Positions 36,418-45,782 of a stretch of 48,670 bases of DNA are shown here, piece after piece. The notes beneath the pieces are model-generated. The model saw only the letters and a program-made list of their open reading frames with translations, did no database searches and was not told the origin of the DNA. Made by a program: the position numbers and the translations under genes. Every line of letters begins with the position of its first letter. Within the stretch, counting starts at the first letter, position 1. The stretch lies in the NCBI RefSeq assembly GCF_900111575.1, contig NZ_FOIF01000010.1, positions 1 to 48,670 on the forward strand, read 5' to 3'. This DNA comes from Anaerobranca gottschalkii DSM 13577. GTDB lineage: Bacteria > Bacillota > Proteinivoracia > Proteinivoracales > Proteinivoracaceae.

Positions 36418-37380
36418 ATGGAAAGAGAATATTACAATGAAGAAATAGAGATAAAAGAGATGATTTTTGTAATAGTAAAAAGATTAAAGTTAATATTATC
36501 GGTTATCATTTTGACCACTCTTTTTGGAATTATTTACTCGTTTATTTATAAAAATAATATAAAATTAAATATAGCTATATCTTTTGTTTTAGGTTGTATG
36601 TTAAGTGTATTTATTGTTTTTATGATTGAGTATTTTAAAAATACCATTAACTTTAAATCAGATGTAATAAAACATTTAGGATTAAAAGTTATTGGTGTAA
36701 TTCCAAGATTGCCAGAAAGTAAAAATGCAATAGAGAATAAATTTGTTTTTGAATGTATTAATATGATTATAAGTAATCTTAACATAAATTTTAACAGCAA
36801 AGTATTAACTTTTACTAGTTCTGGTCCAGAAGAGGGTACTACAAAAACTATTCTTAATATTGGAAAACTACTTGCTAAAAGAGGCAAGAAAGTTGTTCTA
36901 TTAGATTGCAATTTAAGAAATCCCAAAATTCACGAAAACTTTAACTTATATAATGATAATGGACTTATAGAGATAATTAAAGAAAATGTTAACTATAGTG
37001 AAAGTGATATTTGTAAAAAAACAAATATAGATAATTTATGGTTTATAAATTCTGGTGTAAATACAGATAATCCGTTAAAAATATTAGAGTCAGAGAAGTT
37101 AAGAGAATTTATCGATTATTTAAGGGATAATTTTGATTATATTTTAATTGATACTCCTCCTGTATCTATTGTTACCGATGCTTTAATTTTATCTAATATT
37201 TCTGATGGAACTATATTAATTTGTGCATCGGAAAAATCTGAGATAGAATTGGCAAAAAGAAGTGTAGATTTATTAAAAGAAGTAAAAGCTAATATAGTTG
37301 GAGTTATTTTAACTAATGTAAGTAAATATAACCCTGAGAAATATTATAAATTTGAAAAATCAGTGTATTATAAATCGTAA
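36418..37380 (+). CDS. Wzz/BY-kinase-like protein with a degenerate P-loop
   Basis: This 320-residue protein has an N-terminal Wzz-like membrane hairpin: helices at about 22-44 and 50-72, with a loop of only about six residues where Wzz proteins usually have 100 or more. The C-terminal part aligns with CpsD/CapB tyrosine kinases: Walker A' VVLLDCNLRNPKIHENF, Walker B YILIDTPPVS and a tyrosine cluster at the end (Tyr304, 309, 310, 317, 318). The Walker A is SSGPEEGTTKT (134-144), where the canonical form is GxxGEGKST, so Thr141 replaces the essential lysine. ATP binding is therefore doubtful. It is the last gene of the operon, with no glycosyltransferases after it. Its base composition is more AT-rich than that of galU. 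Confidence 0.85.
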   Translation: MEREYYNEEIEIKEMIFVIVKRLKLILSVIILTTLFGIIYSFIYKNNIKLNIAISFVLGCMLSVFIVFMIEYFKNTINFKSDVIKHLGLKVIGVIPRLPESKNAIENKFVFECINMIISNLNINFNSKVLTFTSSGPEEGTTKTILNIGKLLAKRGKKVVLLDCNLRNPKIHENFNLYNDNGLIEIIKENVNYSESDICKKTNIDNLWFINSGVNTDNPLKILESEKLREFIDYLRDNFDYILIDTPPVSIVTDALILSNISDGTILICASEKSEIELAKRSVDLLKEVKANIVGVILTNVSKYNPEKYYKFEKSVYYKS

Positions 37381-37384
37381 AAAA

Positions 37385-37440
37385 GAAAAAGGGCTATCGG
37401 GAAGTAGTTAATTATATACTTTCCCCGACAGTCCTTTTCA
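37385..37440. terminator. Bidirectional terminator between convergent genes
   Basis: aaaagggct-a-tcggg-aagta pairs with tactt-tc-cccga-cagtcctttt (one G-T pair and small mismatches). T-rich tails lie on both strands. It separates the kinase-like gene from the SpoIID-like gene. Confidence 0.8.
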
Positions 37441-37442
37441 TT

Positions 37443-39560
37443 TTATTCAACTGGAAACTTTTCGATAGAGCCTACTGTCTTTTGTAGTATTAGAATAGCA
37501 TCTGACACATCAATTCTGCCATCACCATTAACATCTCCAACTTTATATAAAAGATCTGACTTAGGATAATCTCCTACGATATATCTTAAAATGATAATAG
37601 CATCACTGACATTAACATTACCATCACCATTAACATCACCGAATTTATGTAGGTATACAGTCCACTCTCTAATACTACCATCAATACCTGTAACTTTATA
37701 AATAACTGGTTTAGAAAAATCATTGATTGTTTTTCCACTTTCTTGTAGAACATTATTAACTTCTGCCTTAGCTCCTTCAGACAATTGGAAAGAAGCTATT
37801 AATTTTGTAAGATCTGTTTTAGCTGGCATTTTTATAGATACAGTGTTGTTTTCATTATCGATAATTGTATTGCCAATTTGATTTGGAATGCTAAAACTAA
37901 TTATTTTTGTCAACTGTTCAGATGGATCAATTGCACCAGATCCATCTCCAGGTTTAGGGGGAAGGGGAGGAACATCGGTATTTAAATGGGTTAAAGTTGT
38001 ACCTACGAAGTAAAAGGCAAGAATTTGATCATATGTTTTGTTATGGGCTGCTGCCATTTGTTGAGCACCCCTTTGGCTCATACCTACACCATGGCCGAAC
38101 CGTCCTGCAGTTATGTAAAAACCGCCTTCAGTTTGTTCTACTCCCCTCATCCTTGTGTTAGAACTTAAATAAGGGTGTTCGTTAGTAAACCCATTGCCAG
38201 CTGGGATCATTAATTGGATGGATACATCTAAATCCCTTTGTTCAACAGTTTCTAATTCATATTGGATAGTAATATTAGCATTGGCTGTTACGTAATTTCT
38301 ACTTCCGGTTCCTGGCCACCTTTCTAAACCATTCTCTAAATTGTTAACAGAGATTATTTTAATATCATTAGCTTTTTCAATAGGTATACCTAATTTTTCA
38401 AGCTCAATAAAAGCTTGTTTTTGTAAGTCATAAAGGACTGGATTGGCATATAAGTATTTACCATTAGGAATCACCAAGGACAAAGTTCCTGAGATATAGG
38501 CTTCTTTCCCTTGATAGAGGATTTTATGCCAAGTTTGACCTATCTCATTTTGTAATGTATCTATCCATTGAAAAGCACTATATAGTGGAGCTGTACCTAA
38601 AATAGAATGATTAGTCCCAGGGCCAGAACGTATATTGACATTACTATTAGTCTTTACAACTATTACTGCACTATCACCTGGTAAAGATATGGCTTTATGT
38701 TCAGAATCTTCTACTTGTTTTGGTACATAAAATCTATGATAGATACTTTGTGGATTTTCTAAGTCATAAGGGTCATCTTTTTGAACAAGATACGGCAAAC
38801 TAGCGTTGACACTGGAGCCACCACCCCATGCGTTCCCTGGAAGCTCAGTTTGTCCACCATTTGAAGCTGAATAAAAGGTGTCGATAATAACACCATTGTA
38901 GGTGAGGACTTGTCCCTTTGTTTCATTAACTGCTTGAATAACCCTACCGAAAGCAGGGTTATATCCCCGATAAACTTGATGCTGTGGTGTATCTAAAATA
39001 TCAAAATCTGAACTGGAACTTGCTGACATAATTTTTTTAATAGCATAGCCTCTGGCGGCAACTGCTTGGGCCTTTAAAGCTTCTAGAGGGAAAGAATTAC
39101 CCATTTCATAAGCTACAACTCCATAAAGATACTGTTCTAAAGGAACATGATTTACTACCCTTAAATTCTTCGTTTGGGTATTTACAGTAAAGCGGATATT
39201 CCCTAAATAGGGAACATCTCCATGATCTGTACCTCTAACTGTTAAAATACTGTCTTCAGAATGCCTTACAAAGGTTAATGAATTTCCAACTATTTTATCA
39301 ACATTAGGTCCTAATATTCTTACTCTGTTATCTGAAGTAACAGAAATAAAATAATTTCCATTTGCTAAAGAAATAGATGGATCTTCCGAAATAGAATAAA
39401 CCCCATTGATAGTAATAGGGACAGTTGAATTATTTATAGAGATAAGTACTCTGATAATACTGTAATCCTTAGCGGCATAAACGGGAAAATAAGGGACTAA
39501 AAAATACGTTAGCACTACTAATAGGACAAAAATAGAAATTCTTTTTAATAATTTATTCAT
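37443..39560 (-). CDS. Secreted SpoIID/LytB-domain protein with SH3 and dockerin domains
   Basis: This 705-residue protein has a signal peptide (1-29). A SpoIID/LytB domain begins near 100 with NHVPLEQYLYGVVAYEMGNSF and EALKAQAVAARGYA. Glu152 is the expected catalytic acid of the lytic transglycosylase. A bacterial SH3 domain (about 299-365, NVNIRSGPGTNHSILG) is inserted, then SpoIID resumes with GRFGHGVGMSQRGAQ (487-500). A beta-sandwich resembling DUF5018 covers 550-637. The end is a type I dockerin with two calcium loops, DVNGDGNVNVSD (642-653) and DVNGDGRIDVSD (676-687). The SpoIID family cleaves peptidoglycan. The dockerin would bind a cohesin protein. The ATG follows ggggggagagga. Confidence 0.9.
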   Translation of the reverse strand: MNKLLKRISIFVLLVVLTYFLVPYFPVYAAKDYSIIRVLISINNSTVPITINGVYSISEDPSISLANGNYFISVTSDNRVRILGPNVDKIVGNSLTFVRHSEDSILTVRGTDHGDVPYLGNIRFTVNTQTKNLRVVNHVPLEQYLYGVVAYEMGNSFPLEALKAQAVAARGYAIKKIMSASSSSDFDILDTPQHQVYRGYNPAFGRVIQAVNETKGQVLTYNGVIIDTFYSASNGGQTELPGNAWGGGSSVNASLPYLVQKDDPYDLENPQSIYHRFYVPKQVEDSEHKAISLPGDSAVIVVKTNSNVNIRSGPGTNHSILGTAPLYSAFQWIDTLQNEIGQTWHKILYQGKEAYISGTLSLVIPNGKYLYANPVLYDLQKQAFIELEKLGIPIEKANDIKIISVNNLENGLERWPGTGSRNYVTANANITIQYELETVEQRDLDVSIQLMIPAGNGFTNEHPYLSSNTRMRGVEQTEGGFYITAGRFGHGVGMSQRGAQQMAAAHNKTYDQILAFYFVGTTLTHLNTDVPPLPPKPGDGSGAIDPSEQLTKIISFSIPNQIGNTIIDNENNTVSIKMPAKTDLTKLIASFQLSEGAKAEVNNVLQESGKTINDFSKPVIYKVTGIDGSIREWTVYLHKFGDVNGDGNVNVSDAIIILRYIVGDYPKSDLLYKVGDVNGDGRIDVSDAILILQKTVGSIEKFPVE

Positions 39561-39675
39561 TCCTCTCCCCCCAATATAATTCCTTTATATTTTAATGATA
39601 AAGTGAAAGGCTAAATAAGTCAATTAAATTAAAATATTTATTTTTAGGACAAAAGCACTAGATATATTCTAGCCC

Positions 39676-39703
39676 TTGACAAAAAGTTCAGATTTGGTAA
39701 ATT
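39676..39703 (+). promoter_or_regulatory. htpG promoter
   Basis: TTGACA (39676-39681), a 16-base spacer and TAAATT (39698-39703) lie just upstream of the CIRCE element, so HrcA bound there would block RNA polymerase. Confidence 0.7.
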
Positions 39704-39707
39704 AATA

Positions 39708-39734
39708 TTAGCACTCTTTTCTTTAGAGTGCTAA
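39708..39734 (+). promoter_or_regulatory. CIRCE operator (HrcA binding site)
   Basis: TTAGCACTC-N9-GAGTGCTAA is a perfect match to the CIRCE consensus. It lies 27 bases before the htpG start and just after the promoter. HrcA repression of htpG is predicted. Confidence 0.95.
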
Positions 39735-39760
39735 CTATTTTGTAGGAAGGAGTGTAAGTG

Positions 39761-41629
39761 ATGGTAAAAAAAGAATTTAAAGCAGAGTCCAAGAGATTGT
39801 TGGATTTGATGATCAACTCTATTTACACTAATAAAGAAATCTTCCTAAGAGAGCTTATCTCCAATGCCAGTGATGCCATTGATAAAATGTATTATAAAGC
39901 TTTAACAGATGAAAACATTACTTTTAATAAGGATGATTACTACATTAAAGTTATTCCTGATAAAACTAATAGAACATTAACTATTTTTGATACAGGAATA
40001 GGTATGACAAAGGAAGAGTTAGAGGAAAACTTAGGTACTATTGCTAAAAGTGGTTCTTTCGATTTTAAAAAAGAAATTGAATTGAAGGATGGTTATGATA
40101 TTATTGGCCAATTTGGAGTAGGATTTTATTCAGCCTTTATGGTTGCCGATACTGTAACTGTCATTAGTAAAGCCTTTGGTGAAAATCAAGGATACAAATG
40201 GGAATCATCGGGAGCTGATGGCTATACCATTGAACCCTATGAAAAAGAACTAGTAGGTACTGAAATAATCCTTAAATTAAAAGAAAATACCGATGATGAA
40301 AATTATGACGAGTTTTTAGAAGAGTGGAAACTTAAAAGTATTATTAAGAAATACTCTGATTTTATTAGATACCCAATTAAAATGGATATTAAAAAGGAAG
40401 TTGAAAAAGAGGGGAAAAAAGGAGAATACGAAGAAGTAATTGAAGAGCAAACAATAAATAGTATGGTTCCCCTTTGGAGGAAAAATAAAAATGAATTAAC
40501 TCCAGAAGACTATGAGAATTTTTATAGAGAAAAACGATATGGTTTTGATAAACCTTTAAAATATATACATATGACAGTCGATGGTGCCATACGCTTCAAC
40601 TCAATTTTATATATACCGGAACATGTACCCTATGATTTTTACACCAAAGACTATGAAAAAGGTTTAGAACTTTATTCTAAAGGGATCTTAATAATGAATA
40701 AATGTCCTGATTTGTTACCAGACTACTTTAGTTTTGTTAAGGGTATGGTGGATTCTGAAGACCTCTCTTTAAATATCTCTAGGGAAATCCTTCAACAAGA
40801 TAGGCAGTTAAGGATAATAGCCAAAAGGATTAAAGATAAAATAAAGAATGAACTATTAGGATTATTGAAAACTGATAGGGAAAAATATGAAAAGTTCTTC
40901 AAAAGTTTTGGCCGTCAACTTAAATACGGGGTTTATGAAAACTTTGGTCAAAACAAAGAAGATTTACAAGATTTGTTGATGTTTTACTCATCTACAGAAA
41001 AGAAACTAGTAACATTAGAAGAATACATCTCAAGGATGAAGGAAGAACAAAAATATATCTATTATGCTAGTGGTGAATCTGTAGAAAGAATCGAGAAAAT
41101 GCCTCAAATAGAAGTCTTAAAGGAAAAAGGTTATGAAATTTTATTCTTTACCGATGATGTTGATGAATTTGCTATCTGGATGTTATTTAGTTACAAAGAT
41201 AAAGAATTTAAATCTGTCTCTTCCGGTGATTTAGGTATTGAAGAATTGGATAAACAAGGAGAAGAAAAGGAAGAAGAGGCAATCTTTAAAGCCATCAAAG
41301 AATTACTAGGAAATAAAGTTAAAGCTGTAAAACCTTCTAAAATCCTAAAAACCCATCCTGTTTGTTTGACAGCAGAAGGTAATATTTCTATAGAAATGGA
41401 AAAAATCCTGGCCAATTTACCTAACAATCCCGAAATAAAAGCACAGAGGGTTTTAGAAATCAATACTAATCATAAAGTATTCCAAAAATTAAAAGATACC
41501 TATAATAATAACAAAGAGAAATTTGATTTATATGTAAAGGTTCTCTATAATCAAGCATTATTAATAGAAGGATTACCTATAGAAGATCCAGTTGAATATA
41601 CAAATAATGTTTGTGAACTTATTTTTTAA
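39761..41629 (+). CDS. htpG: Chaperone HtpG (Hsp90)
   Basis: This 622-residue Hsp90 has the N-terminal GHKL ATPase: [18 protein letters not shown] (catalytic Glu in the FLREL region), [11 protein letters not shown], and [15 protein letters not shown], with the middle and C-terminal dimer domains following. It helps fold proteins under stress. The ATG at 39761 is preferred over a GTG one codon earlier because aaggag lies eight bases before it. A CIRCE operator and promoter precede it and a terminator follows. The last strands include the [21 protein letters not shown] tail typical of the family. Confidence 0.97.
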   Translation: MVKKEFKAESKRLLDLMINSIYTNKEIFLRELISNASDAIDKMYYKALTDENITFNKDDYYIKVIPDKTNRTLTIFDTGIGMTKEELEENLGTIAKSGSFDFKKEIELKDGYDIIGQFGVGFYSAFMVADTVTVISKAFGENQGYKWESSGADGYTIEPYEKELVGTEIILKLKENTDDENYDEFLEEWKLKSIIKKYSDFIRYPIKMDIKKEVEKEGKKGEYEEVIEEQTINSMVPLWRKNKNELTPEDYENFYREKRYGFDKPLKYIHMTVDGAIRFNSILYIPEHVPYDFYTKDYEKGLELYSKGILIMNKCPDLLPDYFSFVKGMVDSEDLSLNISREILQQDRQLRIIAKRIKDKIKNELLGLLKTDREKYEKFFKSFGRQLKYGVYENFGQNKEDLQDLLMFYSSTEKKLVTLEEYISRMKEEQKYIYYASGESVERIEKMPQIEVLKEKGYEILFFTDDVDEFAIWMLFSYKDKEFKSVSSGDLGIEELDKQGEEKEEEAIFKAIKELLGNKVKAVKPSKILKTHPVCLTAEGNISIEMEKILANLPNNPEIKAQRVLEINTNHKVFQKLKDTYNNNKEKFDLYVKVLYNQALLIEGLPIEDPVEYTNNVCELIF

Positions 41630-41655
41630 AAGTGCCTTCAAAGGCACTTTTTTTA
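41628..41655 (+). terminator. Terminator after htpG
   Basis: The stem aaaagtgcctt/aaggcactttt is followed by a T-run. The left arm begins in the stop codon. Confidence 0.92.
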
Positions 41656-41664
41656 ATAAAAAAC

Positions 41665-41693
41665 CTTGATTAGAACATATGTTCTTGTTATAA
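41665..41693 (+). promoter_or_regulatory. Promoter of the coiled-coil gene
   Basis: TTGATT (41665-41670), 17 bases, then a perfect TATAAT (41688-41693). The spacer holds the SOS-type palindrome. Confidence 0.85.
41671..41684 (+). promoter_or_regulatory. LexA/SOS-type box between -35 and -10
   Basis: AGAACATATGTTCT is a perfect 14-base palindrome with the GAAC-N4-GTTC core of the Firmicute LexA box. Its position inside the promoter spacer is what repression needs. Confidence 0.75.
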
Positions 41694-41726
41694 TATAAAT
41701 AATAAATTAAAAAGGAGATGGAGGGT

Positions 41727-42338
41727 GTGGAGTTATTACTAAAAGAAATTCTGACAGAAGTTAGGGGCATAAAAGTTGATGTATCGGGGTTAAAGGAATA
41801 TATGTCTAATCTTAAAAACGATATGACGGGATTAAAACAAGATGTAGCTAATCTAAAAGATGATGTAACGGGATTGAAACAAGACGTAGCTAATCTAAAA
41901 GATGATGTAACGGGATTGAAACAAGACGTAGCTAATCTAAAAGATGATGTAACGGGATTGAAAAGAGATGTTGCTAATTTAAAAGACGATGTATCTGGTT
42001 TGAAACAAGATGTTACTATTTTAAAAGATCATGTTGCTGAACTTAAGACAGATATGAATTTAGTTAAAGCAAATATTACAGTTCTCAATACTGATATTGA
42101 TGTTATTAAAGGAAATATAGTGCAATTACAGCAAGGTTTTACCCGTTTAGAAAAACAACAATTACAATTTGCTGAGAAACAAATTCAAATGGATAAAAAG
42201 TTAGATATTATATATATGCAAACAGCAAATTTAACTGAATTTAAAACAAATCTAAGTAAGAATATCGACTATTTGCTGCTTGAAAATGCCAAAATAAAAA
42301 GGGAAATCCACTTTATTAAAGAATCAATAAACAAATAA
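41727..42338 (+). CDS. Coiled-coil protein with 14-residue tandem repeats, probably SOS-regulated
   Basis: This protein of about 203 residues is nearly all coiled coil. Residues 25-105 are built of a 14-residue (two-heptad) unit of the type DVANLKDDVTGLKQ, repeated about six times. The C-terminal 80 residues are non-repetitive but still helical (LEKQQLQFAEKQIQMDKKLD). There is no signal or membrane segment. An ATG at 41718 lies directly against the aaggag site, so the GTG at 41727, ten bases after it, is the likely start. I do not recognise the family. The promoter with an SOS box suggests a DNA-damage role, but the sequence shows no enzyme motif. Confidence 0.8.
   Translation: MELLLKEILTEVRGIKVDVSGLKEYMSNLKNDMTGLKQDVANLKDDVTGLKQDVANLKDDVTGLKQDVANLKDDVTGLKRDVANLKDDVSGLKQDVTILKDHVAELKTDMNLVKANITVLNTDIDVIKGNIVQLQQGFTRLEKQQLQFAEKQIQMDKKLDIIYMQTANLTEFKTNLSKNIDYLLLENAKIKREIHFIKESINK
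41775..42026 (+). repeat. 42-bp tandem repeat within the coiled-coil gene
   Basis: Units begin at about 41775, 41817, 41859, 41901, 41943 and 41985. The units at 41859 and 41901 are identical over 42 bases, and the flanking ones diverge increasingly. The reading frame is kept because 42 is a multiple of three. Identical central units suggest recent duplication. Confidence 0.9.
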
Positions 42339-42343
42339 AATTT

Positions 42344-42369
42344 CAATCCTAACTGGATTGATTTTTTTT
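42344..42369 (+). terminator. Terminator after the coiled-coil gene
   Basis: The stem caatcc/ggattg with a five-base loop is followed by a run of eight T residues. Confidence 0.85.
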
Positions 42370-42434
42370 ATAACTTGTAATTTATTAGCAAAAAATGTAA
42401 TATAAAAATATACTAATTATTAGAGGTGATTTAT

Positions 42435-43421
42435 ATGGCTGTTTTAATTACTGGAGGGGCAGGGTATATCGGCTGCCATACTGTTAAGTATTTTTTAGAA
42501 CAAGGGGAAGAAGTAGTAGTTGTAGATAACTTACAAACTGGCTATAAAGAGGCAATTAGGGGAGTTAAATTATACCAAGGAGATATCCGGGATAAAGATT
42601 TTTTGAAGGAAGTTTTCCGAAAAGAGAATATCGATGGAATAATCCACTTTGCTGCCAATTCCTTAGTAGCTGAAAGTATGGTAAAACCCTATGAGTACTA
42701 TCACAACAACGTTTATGGAACATTATGTCTATTAGAAGTAATGAAGGAATGTGATGTAAAAAAAATCGTCTTTTCTTCAACGGCTGCTACCTATGGTGAA
42801 CCTCAAAATATCCCAATATTAGAAGATGACCGGACTAATCCTACAAACACCTATGGTGAAACTAAGTTAGCTATGGAAAAAATGATGAAATGGTTTGATA
42901 AAGCCTATGGAATAAAGTACGTTTCCTTAAGATACTTTAATGCCGCTGGTGCCGATCAAAGTGGTACAATTGGGGAATACCACATGCCAGAAAGTCACTT
43001 AATTCCCCTAATTTTACAAGTACCCCTTGGAAAAAGGGAAGAAGTATATATTTTCGGTGATGACTATCCTACAAAGGATGGAACTTGTATTAGGGACTAT
43101 ATCCATGTAGTAGATTTAGCTGCTGCCCACCATTTAGCTTTAGAATATTTGAGAAAGGGAAATCCTAGTGATATTTTCAATTTAGGAAATGGCAATGGTT
43201 ATTCTGTAAAAGAAGTTATAGAAGTTGCAAGAAAAGTTACTGGCCATCCTTTACCGGCAGTTGTCAAAGAAAGAAGGGATGGAGATCCTGCTGTTTTAAT
43301 CGCTTCTTCGGAAAAAGCTAAAAAAGTATTAGGTTGGCAACCTAAATATTATCAACTAGAAAAAATAATCGCCGATGCTTGGAATTGGCACAGTAAAAAT
43401 CCCAATGGATATAATTCATAG
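42435..43421 (+). CDS. galE: UDP-glucose 4-epimerase
   Basis: This enzyme of about 328 residues interconverts UDP-galactose and UDP-glucose. The NAD-binding GGAGYIGCHTV, the catalytic Ser/Thr region STAATYGEP and the YGETKLAMEK (YxxxK) pair are intact, and the C-terminal part has RDGDPAVLIASSEKAKKVLGW. The ATG at 42435 follows gaggtgat. An in-frame GTG at 42426 falls inside the ribosome site. The galR gene starts seven bases after the stop, so the two are one operon. It opens the Leloir locus and also serves surface-sugar synthesis with galU. Confidence 0.96.
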   Translation: MAVLITGGAGYIGCHTVKYFLEQGEEVVVVDNLQTGYKEAIRGVKLYQGDIRDKDFLKEVFRKENIDGIIHFAANSLVAESMVKPYEYYHNNVYGTLCLLEVMKECDVKKIVFSSTAATYGEPQNIPILEDDRTNPTNTYGETKLAMEKMMKWFDKAYGIKYVSLRYFNAAGADQSGTIGEYHMPESHLIPLILQVPLGKREEVYIFGDDYPTKDGTCIRDYIHVVDLAAAHHLALEYLRKGNPSDIFNLGNGNGYSVKEVIEVARKVTGHPLPAVVKERRDGDPAVLIASSEKAKKVLGWQPKYYQLEKIIADAWNWHSKNPNGYNS

Positions 43422-43425
43422 GTGA

Positions 43426-44430
<1,005 letters not shown>

Positions 44431-44461
44431 CTACTCTACAGGAATAAAAGTAATAGAAAGA

Positions 44462-44500
44462 TAAGCAAGGATTGTTAACTTCACAGTCCTTGCTTTTATT
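44462..44500 (+). terminator. Terminator after galR
   Basis: The stem agcaagga/tccttgct, with inner tt-gttaac-like sequence, is followed by tttattttt. Confidence 0.8.
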
Positions 44501-44526
44501 TTTCTTAATTTGCATAAAATTTTGCA

Positions 44527-44555
44527 TTGACCATTTAGTAAAAGTTTACTAAAAT
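44527..44555 (+). promoter_or_regulatory. galK-galT-galM promoter
   Basis: TTGACC (44527-44532), a 17-base spacer and TAAAAT (44550-44555) precede galK by 39 bases. Confidence 0.8.
44534..44553 (+). promoter_or_regulatory. Probable GalR operator
   Basis: TTTAGTAAA-AG-TTTACTAAA is a perfect 9-bp arm palindrome that fills the promoter spacer and touches the -10. It has the size and symmetry of LacI-family operators and lies downstream of the galR gene. Confidence 0.75.
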
Positions 44556-44593
44556 GTATTTAGAATATTTTTTAAAAACAGGAGGACCTAATA

Positions 44594-45769
44594 ATGTTAA
44601 AAGTGGATGATTTAAAAGAAAAGTTTTGGCAAATTTTCGGAAGGGATGAAGAATTGCAGGTCTTTTTTGCCCCTGGGAGGGTAAATATCATTGGAGAACA
44701 CATCGATTATAACGGAGGATTAGTTTTTCCCTGTGCTATTCATCTAGGGACTTATTTGGTCTTGAGAAAAAGGGATGATAATAAAGTATTTGCTTATTCT
44801 GCTAATTTCCCCCAAAAAGGAATAATTGAAGAAGATTTATCTAATTTACAATATAATCCTTCTAGAGGTTGGTTTAACTATGTAACGGGGATCTTTTATA
44901 CATTACAAGAAAAAGGCTATCCATTAAGACATGGTTTTGATTTATACTTTTATGGAGATTTGCCTAATGGTGCGGGATTGTCTTCCTCTGCTTCTATAGA
45001 ACTGGTAACAGCCTATGCTTTAAATAAAATATACTCCTTAGGAATTGACAAAGTAGAACTAGCTAAACTTTGCCAGGAATCGGAAAATAGATACAATGGA
45101 GTGAATTGTGGGATAATGGACCAATTTTCCGTAGGGATGGGAAAAAAGGATCATGGTATCCTGTTAAATTGCAATACCCTTGATTATGAATACATACCCT
45201 TTGAATTAAAAGATCAATCCCTTGTCATAATCAACAGTAATGTCCAGCGGAGTTTAGCAGATTCTAAATACAACGAAAGGCGGAGAAGTTGTGAAAAAGC
45301 TCTAAAAATTTTACAAAGACACTTAGAAATATCCCATCTTTGTGAAGTTACCCCAAGGGAATGGGAAGATTTACAAAGGTTAATCGATGACGAAGAAACG
45401 AAAAAAAGGGCAAATCACGCCATTATGGAAAATCAAAGGGTTAAAGATGCAGTAGAAGCTTTAAAAAAGGAGGATTTAAAAAAATTAGGGAATCTATTAT
45501 ACAAATCCCACTATTCATTACAAAAAGATTACGAAGTAAGTGTTGAACAACTAGACTTACTAGTAGAATTAGCAAAAGACTATCCCGGAGTTTGGGGGGC
45601 AAGGCTTACAGGGGCAGGTTTTGGTGGTTGTACAATCAATATTGTTGATGACCAAAGGGTAGAAGGATTTATTCAATTCATAGCGGAAAATTACCATAAA
45701 AAAACAGGGTTAAAACCCAGTAGTTATATTACCAAAATTTATGAAGGAGTTAAAGAATTAGAAAAATAG
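44594..45769 (+). CDS. galK: Galactokinase
   Basis: This 391-residue GHMP kinase phosphorylates galactose at carbon 1. It has the sugar-binding PGRVNIIGEHIDYNGG, the phosphate loop LPNGAGLSSSASIE, the catalytic-Asp region GVNCGIMDQFS and the C-terminal GARLTGAGFGGC. An aggagga site precedes the ATG. galT starts 13 bases after the stop. It begins the second Leloir operon and is likely repressed by GalR. Confidence 0.97.
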   Translation: MLKVDDLKEKFWQIFGRDEELQVFFAPGRVNIIGEHIDYNGGLVFPCAIHLGTYLVLRKRDDNKVFAYSANFPQKGIIEEDLSNLQYNPSRGWFNYVTGIFYTLQEKGYPLRHGFDLYFYGDLPNGAGLSSSASIELVTAYALNKIYSLGIDKVELAKLCQESENRYNGVNCGIMDQFSVGMGKKDHGILLNCNTLDYEYIPFELKDQSLVIINSNVQRSLADSKYNERRRSCEKALKILQRHLEISHLCEVTPREWEDLQRLIDDEETKKRANHAIMENQRVKDAVEALKKEDLKKLGNLLYKSHYSLQKDYEVSVEQLDLLVELAKDYPGVWGARLTGAGFGGCTINIVDDQRVEGFIQFIAENYHKKTGLKPSSYITKIYEGVKELEK

Positions 45770-45782
45770 AGGTGGTGACAAT

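Noticed and set aside
41775-42026. Regular 42-bp repeats as a possible CRISPR array
   Set aside because: There are no unique spacers, the units abut directly and they keep a reading frame that encodes heptads.
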